Shown: positions 41,586 through 50,826, counted from the stretch's first letter. The stretch is 64,000 bases of DNA from Catellatospora sp. KI3 (GCF_029948125.1 NZ_JASAMB010000019.1:62001-126000); one strand, 5' to 3'. Notes: generated from the letters alone by a model not told the origin. Translations and numbers: made by a program.

Positions 41586-41924
41586 TCAGTCGTCGAACTC
41601 GAATCCGGTCGCGGCGGCCAGCGCCACCAGCGCCCGCACCCGGTCCGCGCCGGTGGCCGGGCCGCTCATCAGCTCGCCGAGCTCGGCCAGCGCGGCCCGG
41701 TCGGTGCCGTAGGCGCAGAACATGCCCGCCTCGGGATCGTAGGCGAAGCGTCCGGCGAGGCCGGGAGCCTCGTGCTCGACGATCAGCCGGGCGACGCCCG
41801 CCCAGAAGTAGCCGCTGGGTTCGTGGCCGAGCTCGTAGACCACCTCGTCGACTCCGGTTCCGCCCGCGTTGAGCAGCAGCGAGTACTTACCGGCGTCCGT
41901 TTCGATGAGCTTCAGCGGAGTCAT
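41586..41924 (-). CDS. Orphan Imm51-family immunity protein
   Basis: 112 residues that fit Imm51, a family of antidotes to polymorphic toxins: GHEPSGYFWAGVARLIVEHEAPGL, then RFAYDPEAGMFCAYGTDRAALAELGELM. No toxin with LXG, WXG or YD-repeat leader is in the window, so this is either an orphan that protects against kin or neighbours, or a housekeeping family member. It is flanked by non-coding gaps of about 170 bases on each side. Confidence 0.7.
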   Translation of the reverse strand: MTPLKLIETDAGKYSLLLNAGGTGVDEVVYELGHEPSGYFWAGVARLIVEHEAPGLAGRFAYDPEAGMFCAYGTDRAALAELGELMSGPATGADRVRALVALAAATGFEFDD

Positions 41925-42091
41925 GCGCCGTAGCGTCCCACAAGCGGTGGCCGCCGCCGCGCCAGTACCCGCGATCGGCGGCGCGGGACGCGCTTGAGCT
42001 GGTAGGCATAGCTGACTGAACCGGCGGGCGGCGAGGGACCGGCCCGGCAGGACCGGACGCGCAGGACCGGACGGGCACGGGGACGGGGCGC

Positions 42092-42568
42092 ATGGGTGAC
42101 GCGCTGGACGGGCTGACGACGCTGGCCGGGGTGGTCGACCTGCTGGTCAGGCTGGTCGAGTTCGCCGGGGCACTGATCATCTTCGTGGGTGCCGCGGTCG
42201 CGTTCGCGCAGTTCGTCAATGCCGCCGTCCGGGTACGGCGTACCGACAGCTTCGTGCCGATCCGGCTGGGCCTGGGCCGCTTCCTGGCGCTCGGGCTGGA
42301 GTTCCAGCTGGCCGGGGACATCCTGCGCACCGCCATCGCGCCGACGCTGCGCGAGATCGGGGAACTGGCCGCGATCGCGGCGATCCGGACCGCGCTGAAC
42401 TTCTTCCTCAACCGCGAGATCAAGGAGGAGCGGGCCGAGATCGCGGCGGATGGCGGTGCCCGGCTGGACCCGGCCGACGACCTGAGCGCGCCCGCCAGCC
42501 AGGGTGCACCAGGCAGCCAGGGTGCACCAGGCAGTCGGGGTGCACCAGGCAGTCGGGGTGCGGCGTGA
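42092..42568 (+). CDS. DUF1622 membrane protein with GAPGS(Q/R) repeat tail
   Basis: 158 residues. The first ~120 match DUF1622: helices LLVRLVEFAGALIIFVGAAV and the conserved RLGLGRFLALGLEFQLAGDILRTA, then FFLNREIKEE. The C-terminal tail is made of tandem 18-base units coding GAPGSQ/GAPGSR, a collagen-like hexapeptide not part of the family. The stop overlaps a second small membrane gene (GTGA). Function unknown. Confidence 0.82.
   Translation: MGDALDGLTTLAGVVDLLVRLVEFAGALIIFVGAAVAFAQFVNAAVRVRRTDSFVPIRLGLGRFLALGLEFQLAGDILRTAIAPTLREIGELAAIAAIRTALNFFLNREIKEERAEIAADGGARLDPADDLSAPASQGAPGSQGAPGSRGAPGSRGAA
42497..42561 (+). repeat. 18-base tandem repeat inside the DUF1622 gene
   Basis: About 3.6 units of AGYCRGGGTGCACCAGGC starting at 42497, 42515, 42533 and 42551, in frame. 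Units 1-2 and 3-4 form identical pairs, showing recent slippage. Confidence 0.85.
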
Positions 42569-42837
42569 CCCCCGCCGCGCTGATCGACCTCGCTTCGCTG
42601 GCGTGCGTCGCGGCCGGGCTGCTCGCGGGTGGCCTGGTGCTGGCCACGAGTGGTACGGCCCGGTTGGCGCTGGCCGTGGCCCTGGACTTCTGGCTGGCGG
42701 CCGGGCTGCTCCGGCTGTCCCTGCCCGCGTCCTGGCAGGCCGTCGCCGCCGCGGCCGCGATCCTGCTCATCCGCCGCCTACTGGGCGCGGCCCTGCGCCA
42801 CTCCGCCGCCGCGCCCCCGCCCGCAAGCCGCCGCTGA
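42565..42837 (+). CDS. Small membrane protein coupled to DUF1622
   Basis: 90 residues with three predicted helices (ASLACVAAGLLAGGLVLAT, LALAVALDFWLAAGLLRL, WQAVAAAAAILLIRRLL) and a basic Pro-rich end. GTG 42565 overlaps the DUF1622 stop by 4 bases. Known neighbours of DUF1622 include such mini-membrane proteins; the pair probably works as one complex. Function unknown. Confidence 0.75.
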   Translation: MTPAALIDLASLACVAAGLLAGGLVLATSGTARLALAVALDFWLAAGLLRLSLPASWQAVAAAAAILLIRRLLGAALRHSAAAPPPASRR

Positions 42838-42839
42838 GC

Positions 42840-42892
42840 GTTAAGAAGGGGCCCTTCTGCTACGGAAAGCGATAACAAGGGGCCCTTCCTTT
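42840..42892. repeat. Family A dyad element, copy A5
   Basis: Begins two bases after the stop of the small membrane gene. Loop GCTACGGAAAGCGATA matches the complement of A4's loop. Confidence 0.82.
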
Positions 42893-42948
42893 CCCCCCGG
42901 AGGGGGCGGGGTGGGAACCGGAGCGGCTCTCGCGCGGTCGAAGGCTGC

Positions 42949-43740
42949 ATGCTGAGTGTGCGCACCCCCGCGATCCTGCTCACCGTGCTGCTGGCCGGGG
43001 CCTGCGCCCAGCCCGGCGACGTCGGCTCCCCCGGGCCCGGCGCGGGGGCCGCGCTGGCCGACCGCACGTTCCTGTCCACGGCGGTGACGGAGGGCGGCAC
43101 CGCGCGCCCGCTGGTCGCGGGGACCCGGATCAGGCTGATGGTGCGCCCCGACGGCGGGGTCAGCCTGAACGCGGGCTGCAACCACATCAGCGGCACGGCC
43201 CTGTTCGACGGCGGCAGGATGACCGTCGGCGAGCTGGCCACCACCGAGATGGGCTGCGACCAGGCCCGGCACGAGCAGGACGACTGGCTGGCCGCGTTCC
43301 TGCGCGCGGGGCCGTCGTGGACCCTGGGCGGCGACGTGCTCAAACTGAGCGACGGCAGGACGGAGCTCACCATGCAGGACCAGGAGTCGGCGACGCCGGA
43401 CCGGCCGCTGACCGGCACCCGCTGGACCGTGGACACCGTGGTGACCGGCGAGGCGGCGGGCTCGGTGCCCGGCGGCGCCGCGGCGTACCTGGAGTTCGCC
43501 GACGGCAAGGTGTCCGGGTCGACGGGCTGCAACCAGCTCGGCGGCACGGCCGAGGTGCGCGGCGACAGGATCGTCTTCTCCGCGCTGCGTACGACGAAGA
43601 TGGCCTGCGCCGACGAGGTGAACCGGCTGGAGCGGGCGGTGCTGGCCGCGCTGCGGGGCGAGGTCGTCTGGAAGGTCACCGCCGACCGGCTCGACCTGAC
43701 CGGACCGGACCGCAACGGCCTGTCCCTGCGGGCCGGGTGA
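42949..43740 (+). CDS. Lipoprotein with two META domains
   Basis: 263 residues. Signal peptide and lipobox (LLAGAC, lipidated Cys near residue 20) lead to two META/HslJ-like domains: one ending GCNHISGTA...GELATTEMGCD (about 35-145), a second with TGTRWTVDTV...VSGSTGCNQLGGTA...LRTTKMACADEVNRLE (about 150-260). HslJ-type domains are linked to heat-shock and novobiocin resistance in enterobacteria; the actinobacterial role is unknown. Confidence 0.85.
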   Translation: MLSVRTPAILLTVLLAGACAQPGDVGSPGPGAGAALADRTFLSTAVTEGGTARPLVAGTRIRLMVRPDGGVSLNAGCNHISGTALFDGGRMTVGELATTEMGCDQARHEQDDWLAAFLRAGPSWTLGGDVLKLSDGRTELTMQDQESATPDRPLTGTRWTVDTVVTGEAAGSVPGGAAAYLEFADGKVSGSTGCNQLGGTAEVRGDRIVFSALRTTKMACADEVNRLERAVLAALRGEVVWKVTADRLDLTGPDRNGLSLRAG

Positions 43741-43836
43741 TCTGCGGACCGGCGACCAGGGGCCCGATAGCGACAAACAGTCTATTCTTGGTGACAGCGA
43801 CATTTCGTATGCGCGTACCACGGAGAATTGGGTGTT

Positions 43837-46800
43837 TTGACGGATCCGGCGGTGAACGACGACCAGCGACGTGACAGCCCGCCGCTCGCCGCCGCACGGT
43901 TCGAACAGCTGCACCGCACCGACCGCACCCTGGTCACGCGGCGGTTCCTGCCCGGCGGCGGGTCGCTGATCGTCAAGACGGCACTGGGCCCGGACGCGGT
44001 CAAGCGGACCGACCACGAGCTGGCGATCCTGCACCGGCTGCGCGGCGTCAGCGGCGTCGCGCAGCTCGCCGCCGAACTCCCCGAGCCGGGCACCCTGGTG
44101 CTCACCGACCCCGGCGGCACCACCCTGGCCCAGCGCGCCAAGCCCCTGCCGTGGGCCGAGACCGTCGCCATCAGCCTCGACCTGGCCCACACCCTGGCCG
44201 AGATCCACCGGCGCCACGTCGTACACCGCGACGTCTGCCCGTCCAACATCGTGCTGCCGCCCGGCGGCGGGGTGTGCCTGATCGACTTCGAACTGGCCAC
44301 CGCGTTCGCCGAGATCCGGCCCGAGTTCACCCACCACAACGAGATCGTCGGCACGCTGCCGTACCTGGCCCCGGAGCAGACCGGCCGCACCGGGCGCCCC
44401 GTCGACCAGCGGGCCGACCTCTACGCCCTCGGCGCCACCATGTACGAGCTGGCCACCGGCGCCCCGCCGTTCGGCACCGGCGACCCGCTGCGCCTGAGCC
44501 ACGCCCACCTGGCCCGGCGCCCGGTGCCGCCCGCCGAAGCCGATCCGCGCGTCCCCGCCGAACTGTCGGCGATCATCATGCACCTGCTGGAGAAGGAGCC
44601 CGACCACCGGTACCAGACCGCCGAAGGCCTGGCCCACGACCTGGCACTGCTGCGCGACGCGCCCCCCGGCGCCGCGGCCGGGCTGCGCGTCGGCGCCAAC
44701 GACGTGCCGCTGCGGCTGCTGCCCCAGTCGCGCATCATCGGCCGCGACCCGGAGATCCAGGCGCTGGGCGCGGCGTTCGACGACGCGATGAGCGGGCTGA
44801 GCCACGGCCTGCTCGTCACCGGCGCCGCAGGCGTCGGCAAGACCTCCCTCATCGACGAGCTGCGCGCCATCGCCTCGGCCGGCGGCGGCTGGTTCGTGTC
44901 CGGCAAGTTCGACCCGCACCGGCACGACCGCGACTACGACGCCGTCCGCCAGGCCCTGCGGGCACTGGGACGACTGCTACTGGCCGAGCCTGAGGAGGAG
45001 CTCGCCGAGCTGCGCAAACGGGTGCTGCGCACGGTCGGGCACAACGTCGGGCTGCTCGTCGCGGTGCTGCCCGAGTTCGGGGCGCTGCTGCACCTGGAGG
45101 CCGACCCGACCGTCGGCGACATCACCCACGCCCAGGCCCGCACCCAGCGCACCGGCGTGGACGTGCTGATCGCGACCGCGTCGCCGAAGCGCCCGATCGT
45201 GCTTTTCATCGACGACCTGCAGTGGGCCGCGCGTACCCCGCTGGGGTTCATCGACATGCTGGTGTCCGAAGGGCCGCCCGACGGGCTGCTGCTGGTCGGG
45301 GCGTACCGGGAGGACGAGGTCGACGCCACGCACCCGCTCGCCGCCGTGATCGCCCGGTGGCGGCGCCAGGGCGTCGAGCCGCAGCGGCTGCGGCTGGAGA
45401 ACCTGACCGCCGACAGCACCACCGAACTCGTCGCCGACCTGCTGCACCTGGACCTGCCCGACGCCGCCGAACTGGCCGGGCCTGTCGCCCAGCGCACCCA
45501 GGGCAACCCGTACGACACCGTCGAGCTGATCAACGCGCTGCGCCGCGACGGCGTACTGGAGCCCGGCGAGGACGGCTGGACCTGGGACGCCGCCGCCCTG
45601 GCCCGCCACCTGCGCCAGGCCGACGTCGCGGACCTGTGGACCGCCCGGGTGCGCGCCCTGCCCGAACCGACCCGCCGCGCCGTGGAGGTCATGGCCTGCC
45701 TGGGCGGCAAGGCCGATCTGAACCTGCTGCAGACCCTGTCCCAGCGCGACGTCCCGGCGATCGAGGAGCTGCTCGTGCCCGCCCTCGACGACGGACTGCT
45801 GGTGCTCGAACCCGGCGAACCCGCCGACGTGCTGCGGTTCCGGCACGACCGGGTCCGGCAGGCCATCCTGGACAGCCTGCCCCACCCGAGACTGACCCGG
45901 CTGCGCCTGGACCTGGCCCGCCGCCTGTCCGCCCAGCCGAACCTGGCCGACCTCGCCGCGCAGCAGTACCTCGACGTCGCCGACCGGGTCACCGACCCCG
46001 ACGAGCGCTGCCGCGCCGCCGGGCTGTTCGCCCGCGCCGCCGAGCGCTCGCGGCTGCTCAGCAACCACGCCGCCGCCGAGCGCTTCCTCGCCGCCGCGAT
46101 CGCCCTGGCCGACCCCGGCGACACCGCCGAACTGCTGCGCCTGCACACCGCCCGCCACGCCGCCCTGTACGGCCTGGGCCGCCTCGACGACGCCGACCGG
46201 GTGTACCAGATCATCGAGCGGCTGTGCGCCGACCCGACCGACTGCGCCGACGCCACCATGGTCCGCGTGCTCAGCCTCACCAACCAGGGCCGCGCCGCCG
46301 AAGCCGTCGCCCTCGGCCTGCGCATGCTCGGCGAACTCGGCGTCCACCCGCCGCCGCCGGAGCGCGTGGACGCCGAGATCGAAGCCGAACTCGACCGGCT
46401 GGCCGACTGGCTGGACGACGGTGACGCCGAGACCGACCTGGCCCGCCCCGAAACCGCCGACCCGCGGCTGCTCGCCGCCACCGCGCTGATCAACAAGATG
46501 ATGGCGCCGGCGTTCTTCAGCGACCAGGCCACCATGTGCTGGCTGACCCTGCGGGCGCTGCGCTGCTGGGCCGAGCACGGTCCGGTCGCGGCGCTGGTCG
46601 GACCCGTCGCGCACATCATGTTCGTCACCGTCGGCCGCCGCGGCGACTACCGCACCGGCCACCGCGCCATGCGGCGCTTCCTCGCCGCCGCCACGGCCCG
46701 CGGGTACGAACCCGACACCTCCCAGGCCCGCTTCCTCTACGCGCTGAGCACCGGCCACTGGTACGAGCCCCTCGAGGACACCGTGCGGCAGGCGCAGCTG

Positions 46801-48714
46801 GCCCGCGAGGGTCTGCTGCACGGCGGCGACCTGCAGAAGGCCTGCCACACCTACTACGTCACCGTCTACGGCCTGCTCGACTACGCCCCCACCCTGGACA
46901 GCTACCTCACCGAGGTCGACGCGGGGCTCGCCTTCGCCACCCGCACCGGCAACGACCAGTCCACCGACGTGTACCTGCCCTACCGGCGGCTGGCCGCCGA
47001 GCTGCGCGGCGAGCACGTCGACGCGTACCCCGACGAGCAGGCCATGCTCGACGGCCTGGCCGGCAACGTCGTCGCCGCGTCCAACGTGCACCTCACCCGG
47101 GCCCTGGCCGCGGCGCTGCTGGACGAACCGGACGCCCTGCACCGCCACGTCACCGCCGCCGCCGCGCTCACCCACACCAACCCGGCGACCTACCCGGTCG
47201 CGCTGACCTACCTGCTGCGCGCCCTCGACCTCGCCGCCCGCGCCCGCACCGCCGCACCGGCCGACCGCGACCGGCTGCTGGCCGAACTGGACGAGTGCGC
47301 CGGCTGGCTGGCCGACCGGGCCGCCGACGCGCCCGGCAACTTCGCGCACCTGCTGCTGCTGGTACGCGCCGAGCAGGCCGCCGCCCGCGCCGACTTCGAG
47401 GCCGCCGCCCGCGCCTTCGACGCCGCCCAGCGCGCGGCCGCCACCCGGCAGCGCCCCTGGCACCGCGCCCTCATCCTCGAACACGCCGCCCGGTTCTACC
47501 TCGCCAACGACATGCCCACCGCCGGGCACAACCTGCTCGAACGGGCCCGGCAGGCGTACCTCGCCTGGGGCGCCGCCGCGAAGATCGACCAGCTCGACCG
47601 GGCCCACCCGCCGACCGCCGACGGCACCGCCCCCGCCGCGGCGTCCGCCGAACCCACCCGGCCGATCCTCACCAGCACCATCGACCTGCTCGGCATCCTG
47701 GCCGCATCGCAGGCGCTCAGCTCGCAGACCACCTTCGACGGCGTACGCGCCCGCGTGGTCGAGGTGCTCAGCGACATGACCGGAGCCACCGCCGTGCACC
47801 TGCTGCGCCGCGACGACGACGGCAAGCACTGGGCCCTGCCCCCGCAGGAGCCCGGCGACCGGCCCCCCGCCCCCGCCTCCGTCATCCGGTACGTCGAGCG
47901 CACCCGCGAACCGCTGGTCGTCGGCGACGCCGCCCACGACGACCGCTTCGCCCGCGACCCGTACTTCGCCGGCCTGGACACCTGCTCGCTGCTGGCCGTG
48001 CCCATCGTCAACCGGGGCAGCTGGCAGGCGCTGCTGCTGCTGGAGAACCACCTCATCCGGGAGGCGTTCTCGGCCGAACGGCTGGACGCGGTCCAGCTCA
48101 TCGCCGGGCAGCTCGCCGTGTCGCTGGACAACGCCTCGGTGCTGGCCTCGCTGGAGCGCAAGGTGGCCCAGCGCACCGAGGAGCTGACCGCGGCCAACGC
48201 CCGGCTGGAGCTGCTGAGCAGCACCGACGCGCTCACCGGGCTGGCCAACCGGCGCCGGTGGGAGCAGCGGCTGGCCGGGGAGTGGGACCGCGCCGCCCGC
48301 GCCGGGGCGCCGCTGGCGCTGGCGATGGTCGACATCGACCACTTCAAGCCGTACAACGACCACTACGGGCACCCGGCCGGCGACGACTGCCTGCAGCGGG
48401 TCGCCGCCGAGCTGACCCGCAACCTGCGCCAGGTCGACCTGGTCGCCCGCTACGGCGGCGAGGAGTTCGCGGTGCTGATGCCGGGCATCGGCGTCGAGCG
48501 GGCCCGGCAGGTCGGCGAGCGGCTGCGCGCCGCGGTCGCCGCGCTGTCCGAGCCGCACGCGGTCACCAGTGACGGAATAGTGACGGTCAGCATCGGGGTG
48601 GCGGCGATGACGCCCGGTCCGGCCCGCGACGCCGACGACCTGGTACGGCTGGCCGACGTCGAGCTGTACCGCGCCAAGCGCAGCGGCCGCAACCAGGTCA
48701 GCGCCGCCGCCTGA
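43837..48714 (+). CDS. Ser/Thr kinase-AAA ATPase-TPR-GAF-GGDEF fusion protein
   Basis: About 1625 residues. Kinase domain (to ~265): HRDVCPSNI is intact, but the DFG motif reads DFE (LIDFELA), and no clear glycine loop is seen. An AAA_16 ATPase follows (Walker A GAAGVGKTS near 330, Walker B VLFIDDLQWA near 456), then a long helical TPR-like region (~650-1250), a GAF domain (~1285-1425), a short coiled coil and a C-terminal diguanylate cyclase with DIDHFKPYNDHYGH, GGEEF and the inhibitory-site RQVD five residues before it. I place the start at TTG 43837 because GGAGA lies 10 bases upstream. It should make c-di-GMP under kinase/ATPase/GAF control. Confidence 0.87.
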   Translation: MTDPAVNDDQRRDSPPLAAARFEQLHRTDRTLVTRRFLPGGGSLIVKTALGPDAVKRTDHELAILHRLRGVSGVAQLAAELPEPGTLVLTDPGGTTLAQRAKPLPWAETVAISLDLAHTLAEIHRRHVVHRDVCPSNIVLPPGGGVCLIDFELATAFAEIRPEFTHHNEIVGTLPYLAPEQTGRTGRPVDQRADLYALGATMYELATGAPPFGTGDPLRLSHAHLARRPVPPAEADPRVPAELSAIIMHLLEKEPDHRYQTAEGLAHDLALLRDAPPGAAAGLRVGANDVPLRLLPQSRIIGRDPEIQALGAAFDDAMSGLSHGLLVTGAAGVGKTSLIDELRAIASAGGGWFVSGKFDPHRHDRDYDAVRQALRALGRLLLAEPEEELAELRKRVLRTVGHNVGLLVAVLPEFGALLHLEADPTVGDITHAQARTQRTGVDVLIATASPKRPIVLFIDDLQWAARTPLGFIDMLVSEGPPDGLLLVGAYREDEVDATHPLAAVIARWRRQGVEPQRLRLENLTADSTTELVADLLHLDLPDAAELAGPVAQRTQGNPYDTVELINALRRDGVLEPGEDGWTWDAAALARHLRQADVADLWTARVRALPEPTRRAVEVMACLGGKADLNLLQTLSQRDVPAIEELLVPALDDGLLVLEPGEPADVLRFRHDRVRQAILDSLPHPRLTRLRLDLARRLSAQPNLADLAAQQYLDVADRVTDPDERCRAAGLFARAAERSRLLSNHAAAERFLAAAIALADPGDTAELLRLHTARHAALYGLGRLDDADRVYQIIERLCADPTDCADATMVRVLSLTNQGRAAEAVALGLRMLGELGVHPPPPERVDAEIEAELDRLADWLDDGDAETDLARPETADPRLLAATALINKMMAPAFFSDQATMCWLTLRALRCWAEHGPVAALVGPVAHIMFVTVGRRGDYRTGHRAMRRFLAAATARGYEPDTSQARFLYALSTGHWYEPLEDTVRQAQLAREGLLHGGDLQKACHTYYVTVYGLLDYAPTLDSYLTEVDAGLAFATRTGNDQSTDVYLPYRRLAAELRGEHVDAYPDEQAMLDGLAGNVVAASNVHLTRALAAALLDEPDALHRHVTAAAALTHTNPATYPVALTYLLRALDLAARARTAAPADRDRLLAELDECAGWLADRAADAPGNFAHLLLLVRAEQAAARADFEAAARAFDAAQRAAATRQRPWHRALILEHAARFYLANDMPTAGHNLLERARQAYLAWGAAAKIDQLDRAHPPTADGTAPAAASAEPTRPILTSTIDLLGILAASQALSSQTTFDGVRARVVEVLSDMTGATAVHLLRRDDDGKHWALPPQEPGDRPPAPASVIRYVERTREPLVVGDAAHDDRFARDPYFAGLDTCSLLAVPIVNRGSWQALLLLENHLIREAFSAERLDAVQLIAGQLAVSLDNASVLASLERKVAQRTEELTAANARLELLSSTDALTGLANRRRWEQRLAGEWDRAARAGAPLALAMVDIDHFKPYNDHYGHPAGDDCLQRVAAELTRNLRQVDLVARYGGEEFAVLMPGIGVERARQVGERLRAAVAALSEPHAVTSDGIVTVSIGVAAMTPGPARDADDLVRLADVELYRAKRSGRNQVSAAA

Positions 48715-48869
48715 CCCTCGGCGCCGGGGCGCCGGGAACCGCCCGGCGCAGCACCGCGGACCTCGGATGAGAGTGGGGACCGCGGGATCAGGCGGGCTCG
48801 ATGCCGCCGGTGTGACCGGCGCGACGCGCCAGCGGCGGCGACTCGCCTGGACGACGCGGCGCTTCGCCG

Positions 48870-48875
48870 TAGGCT
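48870..48875 (+). promoter_or_regulatory. Leaderless -10 box of the PAC2 gene
   Basis: TAGGCT, seven bases before GTG 48883. The 168-base gap upstream has no gene. Confidence 0.65.
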
Positions 48876-48882
48876 GGCAGGC

Positions 48883-49749
48883 GTGACCGAGTTCGACGGC
48901 CTTCCTGTCCTGCGCTCCCCCATCGCCATCGCCGCCTTCGAGGGGTGGAACGACGCCGCTGACGCCTCCACGGCCGTGGTGGAACACCTGGAGCAGGTGT
49001 GGGACGCCCGCGAGGTGGCGGTGGTCGACCCCGAGGAGTTCTACGACTTCCAGGTCAACCGGCCGCTGATCACGCTGGTCGAGGAGGAGCGGCGGATCGA
49101 GTGGCCGAGCACCCGGTTCCTGGTGGCGTCGCCGCCCGGGGCCAAGCACGACGTGGTGCTGATCCGCGGCATCGAGCCCAGCCTGCGCTGGCGCACCTTC
49201 TGCGGCGAGGTGCTGGAGATCTGCCACAGCCTGGGCGTGGAGAAGCTGGTGCTGCTGGGGGCGCTGCTGGCCGACGTGCCGTACAGCCGCCCGCTGCCCA
49301 TCAGCGGCACCGTGACCGGCAGGTCCGCCGCCCAGGAGAAGATCAAACTCACCCCCACCCGGTACGAGGGACCGACCGGCATCGTCGGGGTGCTCCAGGA
49401 GAGCGCCCGCCGCGCCGAACTGGACGCGATGTCGTTCTGGGTGCACGTGCCGCACTACGCGAGCAACCCGCCGTGCCCGAAGGCGACGCTGGCACTGCTG
49501 CACCGCCTGGAGGAGGTGCTGGACCTGCCGGTGCCCATGGCCGACCTCGCCGAGGAGTCGGCCGAGTGGGAGGACCGGGTCCGCGCCGCCGCCGCCCAGG
49601 ACGCCGAGCTGGCCGAGTACCTGCGCGACCTGGAGGAGCGGGCCGGCGACGCGATCAAGCCGCTGTCCGGCGACGAGATCGCCGTCGAGTTCGAGAAGTA
49701 CCTGCGCCGCCGCGGCGGCTCCCACGGCCCCACCCACGGCACCTGGTAG
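48883..49749 (+). CDS. PAC2-family protein
   Basis: 288 residues of the PAC2 (proteasome assembly chaperone 2-like) family common beside actinobacterial proteasome and mycothiol genes: SPIAIAAFEGWNDAADASTAVVEHL at the start, VLIRGIEPSLRWRTFCGEVL, VLLGALLADVPYSRP and SFWVHVPHYASNPPCPKATLALL. The C-terminal 60 residues are an acidic helical region (DAELAEYLRDLEERAGDAI). Start GTG 48883 fits a leaderless transcript. The biochemical role is not established. Confidence 0.87.
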   Translation: MTEFDGLPVLRSPIAIAAFEGWNDAADASTAVVEHLEQVWDAREVAVVDPEEFYDFQVNRPLITLVEEERRIEWPSTRFLVASPPGAKHDVVLIRGIEPSLRWRTFCGEVLEICHSLGVEKLVLLGALLADVPYSRPLPISGTVTGRSAAQEKIKLTPTRYEGPTGIVGVLQESARRAELDAMSFWVHVPHYASNPPCPKATLALLHRLEEVLDLPVPMADLAEESAEWEDRVRAAAAQDAELAEYLRDLEERAGDAIKPLSGDEIAVEFEKYLRRRGGSHGPTHGTW

Positions 49750-49852
49750 ACCCGCACTCCCCCGACGCCCGCCCCGGCCCCCGCCGACGGCGGGCGTCGC
49801 CGTCTTCGCACCCGTCCCGCGCACCCGTCCCGCGCGGGCGCCCCAAGATCGG

Positions 49853-49914
49853 TGCAGTTTCGGGGAAAGTGCAGGATTCGGGGCCAAGATTCGTGCACTT
49901 TCCCCGAAACTGCA
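49853..49914. repeat. Family B dyad element, copy B5
   Basis: Arms TGCAGTTTCGGGGAAAGTGC and its exact complement, 103 bases after the PAC2 stop. Confidence 0.85.
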
Positions 49915-49945
49915 TGATCGATCGTGACGTGTCAGGCGCGACACG

Positions 49946-49974
49946 TTGACTAGGTCGTCCTAGGACGCTAGGTA
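49946..49974 (+). promoter_or_regulatory. Promoter with palindromic spacer before the HutC-type regulator
   Basis: TTGACT (49946-49951) and TAGGTA (49969-49974), spacer 17. The spacer holds the perfect palindrome CGTCCTAGGACG (49956-49967), flanked by CTAGG repeats; a likely autoregulatory operator. Confidence 0.6.
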
Positions 49975-49992
49975 TTCGGACATTCGTACGGC

Positions 49993-50826
49993 ATGATCCC
50001 TATCATGACCGAGACGGGCATCGGCGGGATCAATCCGGGCGCGGCGGAGCATCCGCACCGCCAGATCGCCGCCCAGCTGCGCGCGAAGATCAGAAGGGGC
50101 GACTGGGCCGCGGGCGAGCAGCTGCCCTCGATCCCCGCCCTCGCCCAGATGTACGGCGTGGCCAAGCAGACCGTGCAGCGCACCATCGACCAGCTGCGCA
50201 TCGAGGGCCTGCTGATCACCAAGCCGGGCTCGGGCACGTTCGTGCGCGGCACCCGGCGCCGCCTCAACCGGCTGTCGCGCGGCCGCTACGGCGCCCAGCG
50301 CGGTTACCACGCCGACCTGGCCGCCCGGTACCGCCAGCAGCTCACCGAGGTCGCGCGGGCCGCTCCTCCGGCCGAGGTCGCCGACGCGTTCGGCGTCTCC
50401 GACAGCACCGAACTGGTGGTGCGGCGCCACATCGTGCGCACCCAGGACGCCACCGTCGAGGTCGGCGCCTCGTGGCTGCGCCCCACCGACACCGCGGGCA
50501 CGGGCCTGGAACGCTTCGAGTCGTTCGGCCGCCCGCTGTACCAGGAGGTCGAGGAGGTGACCGGCCGCCGCTACGTCACCGCGACCGACACCATCACCGC
50601 CCGGCTGCCCACCCGGGAGGAGGCCGAGGTGCTGCAGATCCGGCCCGACACGCCGGTGCTGCACCTGCTGCACGTCGCGTACGACGCCGATCACCGCCCC
50701 ATCGAGGTGGCCCAGTCCACCTGGCCAGGACCGATGACGACCCTCACGGAGGACTACCGGGTGCCCGCGCCACGCCCGGACGCGGACCTGGATGGAGACC
50801 CGGATCCGGGCCTGGTGCTGGGCTGA
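49993..50826 (+). CDS. GntR-family regulator, HutC subfamily
   Basis: 277 residues (273 if ATG 50005 is used). The N-terminal GntR winged helix reads HRQIAAQLRAKIRRGDWAAGEQLPSI, ALAQMYGVAKQTVQRTIDQL and ITKPGSGTFV; the C-terminal UTRA domain (about 100-260) has VVRRHIVRTQDATVEVGASWL and the Pro-Gly-Pro end TWPGPMTTLTEDYRVP. The effector is unknown. The palindrome in its promoter suggests self-control. Confidence 0.9.
   Translation: MIPIMTETGIGGINPGAAEHPHRQIAAQLRAKIRRGDWAAGEQLPSIPALAQMYGVAKQTVQRTIDQLRIEGLLITKPGSGTFVRGTRRRLNRLSRGRYGAQRGYHADLAARYRQQLTEVARAAPPAEVADAFGVSDSTELVVRRHIVRTQDATVEVGASWLRPTDTAGTGLERFESFGRPLYQEVEEVTGRRYVTATDTITARLPTREEAEVLQIRPDTPVLHLLHVAYDADHRPIEVAQSTWPGPMTTLTEDYRVPAPRPDADLDGDPDPGLVLG

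Noticed and set aside
44977-49944. Very long minus-strand open frame opposite the giant kinase and PAC2 genes
   Set aside because: Gly/Gln/Val-rich product without motifs; an antisense shadow expected in high-GC DNA under strongly conserved plus-strand genes.
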